In this document: one piece after another, positions 19,806 through 27,314 of the stretch
How positions within the stretch are numbered: the stretch's first letter is position 1
Layout: each line of letters starts with the position of its first letter
Source of the DNA: Symbiodinium natans
Taxonomy: Eukaryota > Sar > Dinophyceae > Suessiales > Symbiodiniaceae
Reading direction: 5' to 3'
NCBI GenBank assembly: GCA_905221605.1
Contig: CAJNDS010002525.1
Span: 269,001-333,000 of the forward strand
DNA length: 64,000 nt
Notes under the pieces: generated by a model
Databases searched by the model: none
Told to the model about the DNA's origin: nothing
Seen by the model: only the letters and a program-made list of their open reading frames with translations
Program-made: the position numbers and the translations under genes

Positions 19806-20000
19806 ATGTTTGCTTATAAAACAACATCATACGAGAAGGTAGAGAAGCCAAAGTCCGAGAAAAAGTTTAAACAAAACAGTTACGAGGAAATACGAAAAAT
19901 CGTAGAAGACGGCGGAGAGATGAAGCTGAAGGAGACAATTAAAACAAGGAAAGACAATAATAAAACTGAAAATAAAATTAAGTTTAATTTATTTGATTAA
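19806..20000 (+). CDS. Small lysine-rich protein (64 aa)
   Basis: No family recognised. Highly charged (Lys/Glu) and probably helical, with KIKFNLFD at the C terminus. It lies 24 bp after the lipase-like gene and 44 bp before the capsid gene in the same direction, with its own TCTA motif. Small size leaves some doubt, but the tight packing and promoter motif favour a real gene. Confidence 0.6.
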   Translation: MFAYKTTSYEKVEKPKSEKKFKQNSYEEIRKIVEDGGEMKLKETIKTRKDNNKTENKIKFNLFD

Positions 20001-20023
20001 ATTTATTATAAAAATATTAATTA

Positions 20024-20027
20024 TCTA
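20024..20027 (+). promoter_or_regulatory. TCTA late-type promoter motif
   Basis: 17 nt before the ATG of the major capsid gene, in AT-rich DNA. Confidence 0.6.
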
Positions 20028-20044
20028 ATCATAAATATATAAGT

Positions 20045-21487
20045 ATGGAAACGTTCGCACCCGAAGATATCCTTATTGATAATTTAAGCTTTAAATTAAA
20101 CAAAGGTAGTTCATACATTCAAGACCGTCGTTCTGTGTCATTCTGGCCGACTGGTTCAAATATCTATAAAAGCAATAGCGGTAATCGTGTATTAAAATTT
20201 TCATTAAACGGCGAAGACAACACATGGTTAGACCCTCAATCAGTTCGCATTTTCTTTACATTACAAAACTTAGACCTTGGCGATTATGATAATAAACTTC
20301 GTCCATTATCACCCGCTTATTCTTTCTTCAGACGAATGCGAATTATTGCTGGTAATCAAGTTGTTGAAGACTTTGATAATTATAACCGAGTTCATCATAT
20401 GTTCTCTAAAATGATGTCTGCAGGAGCACGAAAAGACGAAGCAAACGAAAGTTTCGGATATAGATATGATGACGAAGTAAGAACATTATATGCCGACGGA
20501 GTAACACCCGAATTAAAATATGAAGTTAACGGTTATAATTGCCAAGGATTTAAAAACAAAATGACAGTTTGTTTCAAACCATTATGTGGCCTCTTTTCAC
20601 AATTTAAATATTTACCATTAAAATATATGGGAAACTTAACAATCGAATTAGAACTCGTAACGAATGCAACTGATTGTATTATTGATTATAATGATGATAC
20701 CGCGAACACTGCCGTAGGCAATCGTTTCGTAAATAATGTTAATCCCGCAGACGCGGGACAAGAAAACGCAAGATACAGAAATACAAGTATTCAATGGGAA
20801 ATTAATAACGCTCGTGTTGTTTGCGATGTCTGCACCTTAGATAATAACTTAAATAATGAATATGTTAAGCATCTTTTAGAAGGTAAAGGATTACCCATTA
20901 CTTATACCACTTATATTACTCAATCACAAGCATTAACAGGAAACGACAATTTTAGCGTTCAAGTTATTCGTTCAGTATCTAAATTAGTAGCATCGTTTGT
21001 TACATTTTACAAGAGCGGAGACCCAAGCACAGGTTTCGAATACTGCGATAAAGAGTTCTGTCGCTTCTATCATCCACAACAGGCATCGTTTCCCGCGAAC
21101 GAAGGAATATATGACCCCGATTTGGATTTAGAATTTCAGATTCAATTAGGTTCTAAATTGTATCCAGAATACCCTTGTGCTTCGATTACCGAGTGCTACT
21201 ATCATTTACGAAAGGCATTAAACTTACCAATGTTTCATCAACATTCATTATCAATTGATTTTAAACAATATCGCGATAGACAATTTGTCTTTGCTTTCTC
21301 CTTTGAAAAAGTGCCGGATAGTAGTTATACAGGAATTAATACACGTGCAGGGCAACAAATGTTATTAAAAGTTAAACCCGCCAATGCTTCAATAACTAAT
21401 ACGAATATGCCAGATAGTGTTTATTTAACCCTATTGAGTGAGCAAATTTTAGAAATTAAGGATTTAGGGCTCAAGGTATTCGATTAG
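20045..21487 (+). CDS. MCP: Major capsid protein (480 aa)
   Basis: Forms the icosahedral shell. The N terminus (about residues 20-110: SYIQDRRSVSFWPTGSNIY, then SPAYSFFRRMRIIAGNQVVE) and overall length fit the double-jelly-roll capsid proteins of polinton-like viruses, in which trimers make pseudo-hexameric capsomers. Two beta-rich halves are visible, the second with FYHPQQASFPANEG and the conserved-looking SIDFKQYRDRQFVFAFSFEK. Flanked by fibre, penton and ATPase genes. ATG at 20045 with TCTA 17 nt upstream. Three copies of a 14-bp repeat overlap the stop. This is the only complete copy; residues 216-480 recur after the gap with four silent differences. Confidence 0.9.
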   Translation: METFAPEDILIDNLSFKLNKGSSYIQDRRSVSFWPTGSNIYKSNSGNRVLKFSLNGEDNTWLDPQSVRIFFTLQNLDLGDYDNKLRPLSPAYSFFRRMRIIAGNQVVEDFDNYNRVHHMFSKMMSAGARKDEANESFGYRYDDEVRTLYADGVTPELKYEVNGYNCQGFKNKMTVCFKPLCGLFSQFKYLPLKYMGNLTIELELVTNATDCIIDYNDDTANTAVGNRFVNNVNPADAGQENARYRNTSIQWEINNARVVCDVCTLDNNLNNEYVKHLLEGKGLPITYTTYITQSQALTGNDNFSVQVIRSVSKLVASFVTFYKSGDPSTGFEYCDKEFCRFYHPQQASFPANEGIYDPDLDLEFQIQLGSKLYPEYPCASITECYYHLRKALNLPMFHQHSLSIDFKQYRDRQFVFAFSFEKVPDSSYTGINTRAGQQMLLKVKPANASITNTNMPDSVYLTLLSEQILEIKDLGLKVFD

Positions 21488-21517
21488 GTGTATTCGATTA
21501 GGTGTATTCGATTAGGT
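21476..21517 (+). repeat. Three tandem 14-bp repeats at the capsid stop
   Basis: Three perfect copies of GTATTCGATTAGGT followed by a partial GTATT. The first encodes the last capsid residues and supplies the TAG stop (21485-21487). The other two lie downstream, so slippage would leave the protein unchanged. Same at 30566-30607. Confidence 0.9.
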
Positions 21518-21540
21518 GTATTGAAAAACTATATAAAATG

Positions 21541-21564
21541 TTATAAAGAAATAATACTTTATAA
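21541..21564. terminator. Hairpin after the capsid gene
   Basis: TTATAAAG, loop AAATAATA, CTTTATAA: a perfect 8-bp stem between the capsid stop and the GIY-YIG start. Confidence 0.5.
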
Positions 21565-21580
21565 TATATTATAGGATAGT

Positions 21581-22411
21581 ATGCCGAGAAAACAAATAGA
21601 TTATAGCAATACTCATTTTTACAAAATTGTTTGTAAGGATACAAACATAACCGAGTGTTATGTAGGTCATACGACAGATTTTGTTAAACGGAGATACGCG
21701 CACAAAAACATTTGCTACAAAGAAGAAGACAGACATTATAACATATACTTGTATGAGTTTATTCGTGAAAATGGAGGGTGGGATAATTGGGAGATGATTA
21801 ATATTGAAACAAGAAGTTGTAGAGACAGTTTAGAAGCAAAGACAATTGAGCGCGAACTCACCGAACAATTGAAAGCAAACTTAAACAGAGTTAAAGCAAT
21901 TGAAACAAAAGAAGAAAAATCAGTAAGAAAGAAAATCTGGAGAGACAATAACCCAGAATATAACAAACAATATTACCAAGACCATAAAGAAGAACATAAC
22001 GCTCGCTCTAAACAATACCGAGAAGACCACAAAGAAGAAATTCAAGAATGGAAAAAGAAGCATTATGAAGAAAACAAAGAAGACATTTTAACAAAACAAA
22101 AAGAAAAGTATGAAGAGAACAAAGAAATAATTTTAGAAAGAAACAAGAAATGGAGAGATGAACACCGAGAAGAACAAAAAGAATACCATAAGCAATACAG
22201 AGAAAACAACAAGGAAAAGGTAGCAGAAAGAAAAAAGAAATGTGTAGAGAAAAAGAAAGACGAGTATTTACAGAAGAAGCGTGACTATTACCAAAGTAAA
22301 AAAGAAAAGCAATTATGTGAATGTGGTTCAATGGTTAGTTCATGTGAGAAATCAAGACACCTTAAATCACAAAAACATCAAACATATCTAAAACAACAAC
22401 AAGAAATTTAA
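21581..22411 (+). CDS. GIY-YIG nuclease with C-terminal finger (276 aa)
   Basis: The N-terminal 95 residues form a GIY-YIG domain: HFYKIV (12-17) and CYVGHT (26-31) correspond to the two signature strands, with Arg/His in VKRRYAHK and a conserved-type Glu in the following helix. A long charged helical linker rich in EEHKEEN repeats (about 100-235) leads to a C-terminal finger, CECG-x10-RH-x5-H (about 248-268). Such nucleases are common as mobile genes in algal viruses and may act in recombination or homing. It sits between capsid and fibre genes with neither promoter motif recognisable, so it may be a later arrival. The other copy has Ile instead of Met72. Confidence 0.85.
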   Translation: MPRKQIDYSNTHFYKIVCKDTNITECYVGHTTDFVKRRYAHKNICYKEEDRHYNIYLYEFIRENGGWDNWEMINIETRSCRDSLEAKTIERELTEQLKANLNRVKAIETKEEKSVRKKIWRDNNPEYNKQYYQDHKEEHNARSKQYREDHKEEIQEWKKKHYEENKEDILTKQKEKYEENKEIILERNKKWRDEHREEQKEYHKQYRENNKEKVAERKKKCVEKKKDEYLQKKRDYYQSKKEKQLCECGSMVSSCEKSRHLKSQKHQTYLKQQQEI

Positions 22412-22421
22412 TATAACATTC

Positions 22422-22448
22422 TAATAATAATTTATCTAATTATTATTA
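22422..22448. terminator. Hairpin between GIY-YIG and fibre genes
   Basis: TAATAATAATT, loop TATCT, AATTATTATTA: a perfect 11-bp stem. It ends two bases before the fibre ATG, so the fibre TCTA (22435-22438) overlaps loop and stem. Confidence 0.6.
22435..22438 (+). promoter_or_regulatory. TCTA late-type promoter motif
   Basis: 12 nt before the ATG of the fibre gene. Confidence 0.55.
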
Positions 22449-22450
22449 TA

Positions 22451-24808
22451 ATGGTTCTTACTTTAAACAACACAAATACACTTACAGCAGATAATGTTAT
22501 TGTTGGTGGAACAGACATTTCTTTGTTATATGCCACAAAAACAGAATTAGGAGACATCAACACCGCGAATTCTTCAAACATACAAGCAAACACCGACTCT
22601 ATAGCAGTTTTAAACACAAAACAACTACAAAACTTTCATAATATCAGTTCTTTAACGCACTTATTAGATACGGAGTATCAAACAAACACCACCTTAACGA
22701 GCACATTTTACAATAAAACAGAAATAGACTCAACCTTTACGAATTATTACACACAAACTCAAATAGACACAAATTTATCAACAAATTACCAGACCAACAC
22801 CCAATTAGGAACAAATTATTATAATAAAACCGAAGTAGACGGATTAATAGCAGGAGGAGGAGGAGACACTTATACAACAACAGAAGTAGATAATTTACTT
22901 GCTTTAAGAGTTCCAGTAAGTGATTTTACCAATAGATTTAGTGCTAATCCTATTATTGATTGTTCTGCCCCTACTGTTATTCATAGTGGATTAACATTAA
23001 ATAATTCAACAATAAATATTTCCCCAGTAGCAGGATTATTATTTAGTAATCAAACCGGAGGAGGTGATAAAGTTTTAGCAGAGTTTAAGAACGCTACGAG
23101 TTATATAACTTTGCAAGGGGATAAGATATTTTGCAATAATACATCAGACGATGCAATTAAACAACTTGATTTAACTAATAATAATGCAGGGTATAAAATG
23201 AGTGGGAAAATAGAAACGCCAACAGGTGGTTTAGTAGTGGAAAATACAGCAGACGCTAATTTATCATTTACCGTTAGAAATACTGATAATTATATTACTT
23301 TTAATAATGATAATATCGATTGTTATAATTCAGTTGGCGATACTGGTAGAATATTAAACTTAAATAATAATGCTAATCAATATGTTAAATCACATTCCTT
23401 ATTAGTAGATACAGGAACGGAAACATTAACAAGCGGGTATAATTTGGATGTTGTTGATAGTGCGATTATTAGACAGAATTTAAAAGTTGATGGTAATTTA
23501 GATTTAACAAATGATTTAAATTTTGACGGTGAAAATTGTAATATATCTAATAACTCAGGACTTACATTTTATAAAGATACAACAGATGCGTCGAATGTTA
23601 TGACTGTAAAAAATGCACAAGGATATTTAAAATTTAATTCATTTAATATTAATGCTTATAACACAAGCAACGACAGTTCATCATTGCTTTTATTAAATAC
23701 TGCTAACGGTAATGGTGTTTATTGTTTAAGTTTAGGCATCGGAGCAATTCAAGGAGCAAATAAACTAAATGTAAGTGGCGGGAATGCTAATTTTGGTGGC
23801 ACTTCATCATTTCAAAACATAGCAACTTTTAATAGTGATATTTATATTAATAATTCAGGGAGAATATTTCAAAGAGCAGACGTTAATAATTCATTAAATG
23901 TAATATCAACAGAAGAAATTAATTTTTCATTACAATCAAATAGAACAACCGACCCAACAACAGGAACAATAGCACTACAATTAAACGACACTAACGGAAT
24001 TACTATTAATAGAGCAGTTACAAATAACTTAACTTTTAATAGTATTGGTAATATCGTTGGTGAGGCAGATGTTATTAGTTGGGGGCGCTTTATGTTTCAA
24101 AATAGTAGTGAGTTTAAAGAAGTATTGGACGGACAATATAAATTGTTTGTTCGAAATGGAGACACGTTAGGCGACATTAATTTAACTGTTGGATTAGAAA
24201 GTAGCACACCAGAAATTAAAATAACTGATGGAAAAGTAAAAATGAATAACTTAGAAATAACACAAGAGACAATAAGCACCGTAGACCAAATACAATTTTT
24301 AAATACTGACGCAGGAGGTGAATATGCATTTTATTTTGGTAGTGTTTCAGTATCGAATGATGTGTTTTCAATTTCACCAGGTGGCATTCTCGTTAATGGA
24401 GATATTGAATATACAGGGTCTTTAATTCCAAGTTCCGATAAACGTTTGAAAAAAGATATTAAGGAACTTAACCAAAAAAAAGCAGTGGAATTAGTTAAAT
24501 ACATTGTTCCAAAAACATATCATTTTATTGACGACAGACAAAAGGGTAAATCATGTTGTGGTTTTATTGCTAATGACTTTTTAAGTAAAAAAGTCCCAGA
24601 TGAATGGCAAAATATAGTTAAAGAAGGCAAAGACGGATATTTAAAGTTTGATTATACTTCTTGTGTTCCTATTTTATGGAGTGCATTACAAGCAACAATA
24701 AATGAAGTAGAAGAATTAAAAGATTTAGTAAAAACAATGAAAAAGGAAATGGCAACGATGAAAGGAGAAATAACAAAGTTGAAAAAGAAAATTAAGGATG
24801 ATGATTAA
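22451..24808 (+). CDS. Fibre protein with S74 chaperone domain (785 aa)
   Basis: Probably a trimeric receptor-binding fibre. The N-terminal 150 residues contain repeats of the type YNKTEID / YYNKTEVD and TNYQTNT, typical of fibrous shaft proteins. The long Asn/Thr/Ser-rich middle is beta-repeat-like. The C-terminal 125 residues start with SSDKRLKKDIKEL (661-) and match a peptidase S74 / intramolecular chaperone domain, which in phage tail spikes helps trimerise and then cleaves itself off just before that Ser; a coiled coil (about 750-782) ends the protein. Separated from the preceding nuclease by a hairpin. ATG at 22451. Confidence 0.88.
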   Translation: MVLTLNNTNTLTADNVIVGGTDISLLYATKTELGDINTANSSNIQANTDSIAVLNTKQLQNFHNISSLTHLLDTEYQTNTTLTSTFYNKTEIDSTFTNYYTQTQIDTNLSTNYQTNTQLGTNYYNKTEVDGLIAGGGGDTYTTTEVDNLLALRVPVSDFTNRFSANPIIDCSAPTVIHSGLTLNNSTINISPVAGLLFSNQTGGGDKVLAEFKNATSYITLQGDKIFCNNTSDDAIKQLDLTNNNAGYKMSGKIETPTGGLVVENTADANLSFTVRNTDNYITFNNDNIDCYNSVGDTGRILNLNNNANQYVKSHSLLVDTGTETLTSGYNLDVVDSAIIRQNLKVDGNLDLTNDLNFDGENCNISNNSGLTFYKDTTDASNVMTVKNAQGYLKFNSFNINAYNTSNDSSSLLLLNTANGNGVYCLSLGIGAIQGANKLNVSGGNANFGGTSSFQNIATFNSDIYINNSGRIFQRADVNNSLNVISTEEINFSLQSNRTTDPTTGTIALQLNDTNGITINRAVTNNLTFNSIGNIVGEADVISWGRFMFQNSSEFKEVLDGQYKLFVRNGDTLGDINLTVGLESSTPEIKITDGKVKMNNLEITQETISTVDQIQFLNTDAGGEYAFYFGSVSVSNDVFSISPGGILVNGDIEYTGSLIPSSDKRLKKDIKELNQKKAVELVKYIVPKTYHFIDDRQKGKSCCGFIANDFLSKKVPDEWQNIVKEGKDGYLKFDYTSCVPILWSALQATINEVEELKDLVKTMKKEMATMKGEITKLKKKIKDDD

Positions 24809-24838
24809 TAATATTATAGCAAAATAATATTATTAATC
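24803..24838. terminator. Bidirectional hairpin at convergent junction (fibre / ATPase)
   Basis: A perfect 15-bp stem (24803-24817 with 24824-24838) around loop AGCAAA. It contains the stop codons of both converging genes, so either transcript would end in the same hairpin. Confidence 0.75.
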
Positions 24839-25627
24839 TATAACTAATTTAGCATCAAACCTTTTATAAAACATATCATTTACGTCTGCTTTCATCAAGT
24901 TAATGAATAAAAAACTATACGGTTCTTCTGTAGCTAAATTATACACTTCCAATAATAATTTCTTTGCTTCTGCAAGATTTTTAGTATCTGCTACAGAAGA
25001 TTTTTTAATCAATACGGCGCTTAATTCCTCAACCATTGTTTCTATTTCTTTGTAATTCCTTAATCTAAAGAAGAACAACTGACGACTATTGACACGAATT
25101 ATTGGAGACAGTGCGTTAAATTTTTGTGTTGCAGTGATAATACATATCGCTTTATGTCGTCCCCTTACATATAATTGATTTAATAATGGACTGTTGCGTG
25201 AAAAACTCTTTGAATCAGCAAAATCATCAACAATAATTAATATTGAATGCAATTGCTTGTGTCCATTCTTCTTTTGATACTCAGTTATTTTATGTTGTCT
25301 GTTTATGACTTCTTCTAATTCCGAGGGGTTGTATTCATCAAACATACATTTTTCTTTCTCTAAATCCACCTTCAAATCGTTCTGAATATACCTTTTAACA
25401 GGAGTCCAGTTAGGGTCAATTGAAACAGAGGGCGACCATACATATATTCTTGCGAAAACATCGCGATAAATGTCTAATATCATTGACTGTAATAATATGC
25501 CTTTACCACTTCCAGAAGGGCCAGTTATTATTTGACTGAAAGGTAATCTCGGGGCTACTTCATATTTAGATTGTTTGAACTCGTATTCTTTGACATTAAC
25601 AGGTTTAACTATCGGAATGTTTGACAT
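24833..25627 (-). CDS. Genome-packaging ATPase, A32/FtsK-HerA type (264 aa)
   Basis: Pumps viral DNA into capsids. Walker A GPSGSGKG at residues 36-43 and Walker B ILIIVDDFAD (129-138) are clear, and TATQKF at 165-170 matches a sensor segment. Length and architecture fit the A32-like ATPases of polintons, virophages and giant viruses. Convergent with the fibre gene, sharing the hairpin at 24803-24838, and divergent from a 51-aa frame. ATG at 25627 with TCTA 13 nt upstream. Confidence 0.9.
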   Translation of the reverse strand: MSNIPIVKPVNVKEYEFKQSKYEVAPRLPFSQIITGPSGSGKGILLQSMILDIYRDVFARIYVWSPSVSIDPNWTPVKRYIQNDLKVDLEKEKCMFDEYNPSELEEVINRQHKITEYQKKNGHKQLHSILIIVDDFADSKSFSRNSPLLNQLYVRGRHKAICIITATQKFNALSPIIRVNSRQLFFFRLRNYKEIETMVEELSAVLIKKSSVADTKNLAEAKKLLLEVYNLATEEPYSFLFINLMKADVNDMFYKRFDAKLVID

Positions 25628-25640
25628 TATTATTAATACA

Positions 25641-25644
25641 TAGA
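25641..25644 (-). promoter_or_regulatory. TCTA late-type promoter motif
   Basis: 13 nt before the ATG of the packaging ATPase gene. Confidence 0.55.
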
Positions 25645-25666
25645 AAATTATATCGTTATTTAATAT

Positions 25667-25822
25667 ATGTATAACTACAAAAACTATATAGATGTAATAG
25701 ATGAGATAGAGAAATTAGACGAAGTAATAAAAACACCAAGATACAGAATGTGTTGTCGTAGTTTGTTAGAGTTCTTGAAAGCCGTTTGTTATTATCTTAA
25801 AAATATGAAAAAATCTAAATAA
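25667..25822 (+). CDS. Small protein, 51 aa
   Basis: A short frame from ATG 25667 to TAA 25822, starting MYNYKNYIDVIDEIEKL, with RMCCRSLLEFLKAVCYYL in its second half. It ends only five bases before the 114-aa gene and fills an otherwise empty 200-bp space, as expected of a compact virus. Contains three Cys and a hydrophobic C-terminal helix. No family recognised. The copy after the gap is at 34757-34912. Confidence 0.5.
   Translation: MYNYKNYIDVIDEIEKLDEVIKTPRYRMCCRSLLEFLKAVCYYLKNMKKSK
25814..25817 (+). promoter_or_regulatory. TCTA late-type promoter motif
   Basis: 10 nt before the ATG of the 114-aa gene, within the last codons of the 51-aa frame. Confidence 0.5.
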
Positions 25823-25827
25823 TATTA

Positions 25828-26172
25828 ATGGAAGAGAACAGCGGAGGGTTTCACATTGATAAAAGTAGTGTTGATTGTAACTTTTGTAGATGTGGTAAAA
25901 AGGCATTGTATAAACAAACTAAAACAACAACAGATAAACAGGGTAACGTCGTAGTTAATCAGGTAGAGAATCGTTCTTCTTGGAAAGTTGGCAGGAATAC
26001 GACGCCCGACGGAAACGCTATATTCAAAACAAACATGAAAGATAATGAAGATGTTGATACAGTAGATACAGGGTTCAGGTCAAGAAAACCAACACCCGAA
26101 GAAAGAATAGAAATATTAGAAAAAGAAGTAGAGGAGCTAAAAAGGAACTTAGGATTAAACAGTATGGAATGA
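25828..26172 (+). CDS. Unknown protein with N-terminal Cys cluster and coiled coil (114 aa)
   Basis: No family recognised. Residues 17-23 (CNFCRCG) form a small Cys cluster that could bind metal, the middle is polar, and residues about 87-110 (PEERIEILEKEVEELKRNL) are a clear coiled coil. It has the late-type TCTA motif and lies downstream of the ATPase promoter region, so it may be a structural or assembly protein. Confidence 0.7.
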   Translation: MEENSGGFHIDKSSVDCNFCRCGKKALYKQTKTTTDKQGNVVVNQVENRSSWKVGRNTTPDGNAIFKTNMKDNEDVDTVDTGFRSRKPTPEERIEILEKEVEELKRNLGLNSME

Positions 26173-26227
26173 CATTAAAGGTTTGTTTTTATTAGATTAT
26201 GACACAAGAAAACGCGTTTTCGGTATT

Positions 26228-26257
26228 ATGTTTAAAGAAATGTTGTTCTTTAAACAT
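26228..26257. terminator. Hairpin with 12-bp stem
   Basis: ATGTTTAAAGAA, loop ATGTTG, TTCTTTAAACAT. It lies 55 bp after the 114-aa stop and is GC-richer than the others, so it could also be a regulatory RNA or DNA structure. Confidence 0.55.
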
Positions 26258-26402
26258 GACAGTTGCCCCCAAGCACAGAGCCCCATTGTTTCACATTGAA
26301 CGGACACATGAAAGGGAAGTAGTGCGACACGTTCAATAGCATCTCATAAGCAGTTGCTTAATTCGTTTGATTAAATCTTAAGGAACTCATACCCCATTGC
26401 GT

Positions 26403-26432
26403 TTAATAATAATAAATTGTTATTATTATTAA
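26403..26432. promoter_or_regulatory. Hairpin directly before the 77-aa start
   Basis: TTAATAATAATAA, loop ATTG, TTATTATTATTAA: a 13-bp stem ending one base before the ATG at 26434, like the hairpin before the fibre gene. Confidence 0.5.
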
Positions 26433-26433
26433 T

Positions 26434-26667
26434 ATGAAGAATATAGTAGAATTTAAATTAACAAACGAACCAAACGAAGGTTATAATCAAGACATCGGTT
26501 TTTGTAAATTTTGCCATAGCTATGTTCCTAAATCGTATTTTATCGGTTGTTATGGCAAAATATGTAAAACGTGCGTTAGATGTCGGGAAAAACATTTAAC
26601 GGGTAATATATATGGGAAAACTTCTAAACATTTACCAGAACAAAATCTCGATAGCAAAAGTGGCTGA
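26434..26667 (+). CDS. Cys-rich zinc-ribbon-like protein (77 aa)
   Basis: Residues about 26-55 (FCKFCHSYVPKSYF, then GKICKTCVRCREKHL) give CxxC and CxxCxxC pairs, a likely zinc ribbon. No exact family recognised. Its end overlaps the next frame by 56 bp in the +1 frame, so the two may be separate overlapping genes or one protein made by a +1 frameshift. The arrangement is identical in both copies, so it is not a copy-specific sequencing slip. Confidence 0.65.
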   Translation: MKNIVEFKLTNEPNEGYNQDIGFCKFCHSYVPKSYFIGCYGKICKTCVRCREKHLTGNIYGKTSKHLPEQNLDSKSG

Positions 26668-26914
26668 AAAATGCGATTATTATGTTACAGGTATTGATTT
26701 AGATTGTTGGACGAGTTTAGGATGGGAACAAAGATTATTAAAATATGAACCCGAAACATTTAAGTTTATTTGGGCACAGATTGACTTAAGAAAACCACAG
26801 ACAGAAGCACACATTAAAAGTATAATTGAACACTTGAAGCCGAAAGGGTGGTGTATTCAACACGTAAAAGAACCCTTGAGCGATGCCGATATTGAGGAGA
26901 TTATCAGGGTCTAA
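26612..26914 (+). CDS. Unknown protein overlapping the zinc-ribbon gene (100 aa)
   Basis: A compact mixed protein with the segments IDLDCWTSLGWEQRLLKY and HIKSIIEHLKPKGWCIQHV, no family recognised. ATG at 26612 lies inside the 77-aa gene. The shared region and absence of its own promoter motif suggest translational coupling or frameshifting from that gene. Confidence 0.65.
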   Translation: MGKLLNIYQNKISIAKVAEKCDYYVTGIDLDCWTSLGWEQRLLKYEPETFKFIWAQIDLRKPQTEAHIKSIIEHLKPKGWCIQHVKEPLSDADIEEIIRV

Positions 26915-26938
26915 AGGGTAGAATACGTAATAACGTAT
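26910..26938 (+). promoter_or_regulatory. Weak early-type motif and hairpin before the 112-aa gene
   Basis: TCTAAAGGGTAGAATACG resembles the CTTAAAGA motif of the PolB group at about 14 of 23 positions. ATACGT, AATA, ACGTAT (26923-26938) forms a 6-bp hairpin touching the ATG. Confidence 0.35.
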
Positions 26939-27277
26939 ATGACCGAGGGTAAGGTGAGCACGGACATGATTTATAACACTGTTATAGAAAATCACAATAT
27001 GACTCAATTGAAGATTAACGAAATTTTAGGTATTGTTCAACAATTGGTTAAGGATAATGTTAAGAAACCAAGCAATTATGAAAAAAACACAACGACAACA
27101 CCAGTTGATAAAAGCGAGAAAAGCGATTGGAGCAAGAAAAGGAAAACTTACATGGAAAGACTGAATAAGGGCGAAATCAAAGTCCCAAAAGAAGACACAT
27201 TGAAATATTATGATATCGAATTCAACAAAGAACAAGAAAAGTATCAATTTAAAACACCCGCTAAAAGCGAGGAGTGA
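26939..27277 (+). CDS. Unknown charged protein (112 aa)
   Basis: No family recognised. The N-terminal 40 residues are helical (LKINEILGIVQQLVKDN), followed by a Lys/Ser/Thr-rich linker and a charged tail containing KRKTYMERLNKGEIKVPKED. Converges with the 125-aa gene at a shared hairpin. Residue 46 is Asn here and Thr in the copy after the gap, the second of two amino-acid differences between the copies. Confidence 0.7.
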   Translation: MTEGKVSTDMIYNTVIENHNMTQLKINEILGIVQQLVKDNVKKPSNYEKNTTTTPVDKSEKSDWSKKRKTYMERLNKGEIKVPKEDTLKYYDIEFNKEQEKYQFKTPAKSEE

Positions 27278-27284
27278 GATGTGA

Positions 27285-27309
27285 TTTAATATTATTTGAT
27301 AATATTAAA
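27285..27309. terminator. Bidirectional hairpin at convergent junction (112 aa / 125 aa)
   Basis: TTTAATATTAT, loop TTG, ATAATATTAAA: a perfect 11-bp stem in the 37 bp between two converging stop codons. Confidence 0.7.
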
Positions 27310-27314
27310 ACTCA

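Larger units (their letters stand above)
26173..26433. promoter_or_regulatory. Intergenic region with two strong hairpins
   Basis: The largest gap in the viral core (261 bp). It holds the hairpins at 26228-26257 and 26403-26432. A frame of 46 codons (ATG 26199 to TAG 26337-26339, beginning MTQENAFSVLCLKKCC) spans the first hairpin and might be a very small gene, but nothing supports it beyond being open. Confidence 0.5.

Noticed and set aside
21736-22331. Hydrophobic minus-strand frames inside the GIY-YIG and other viral genes
   Set aside because: They are reverse-strand shadows of Lys/Glu-rich coding sequence, and several start without ATG.
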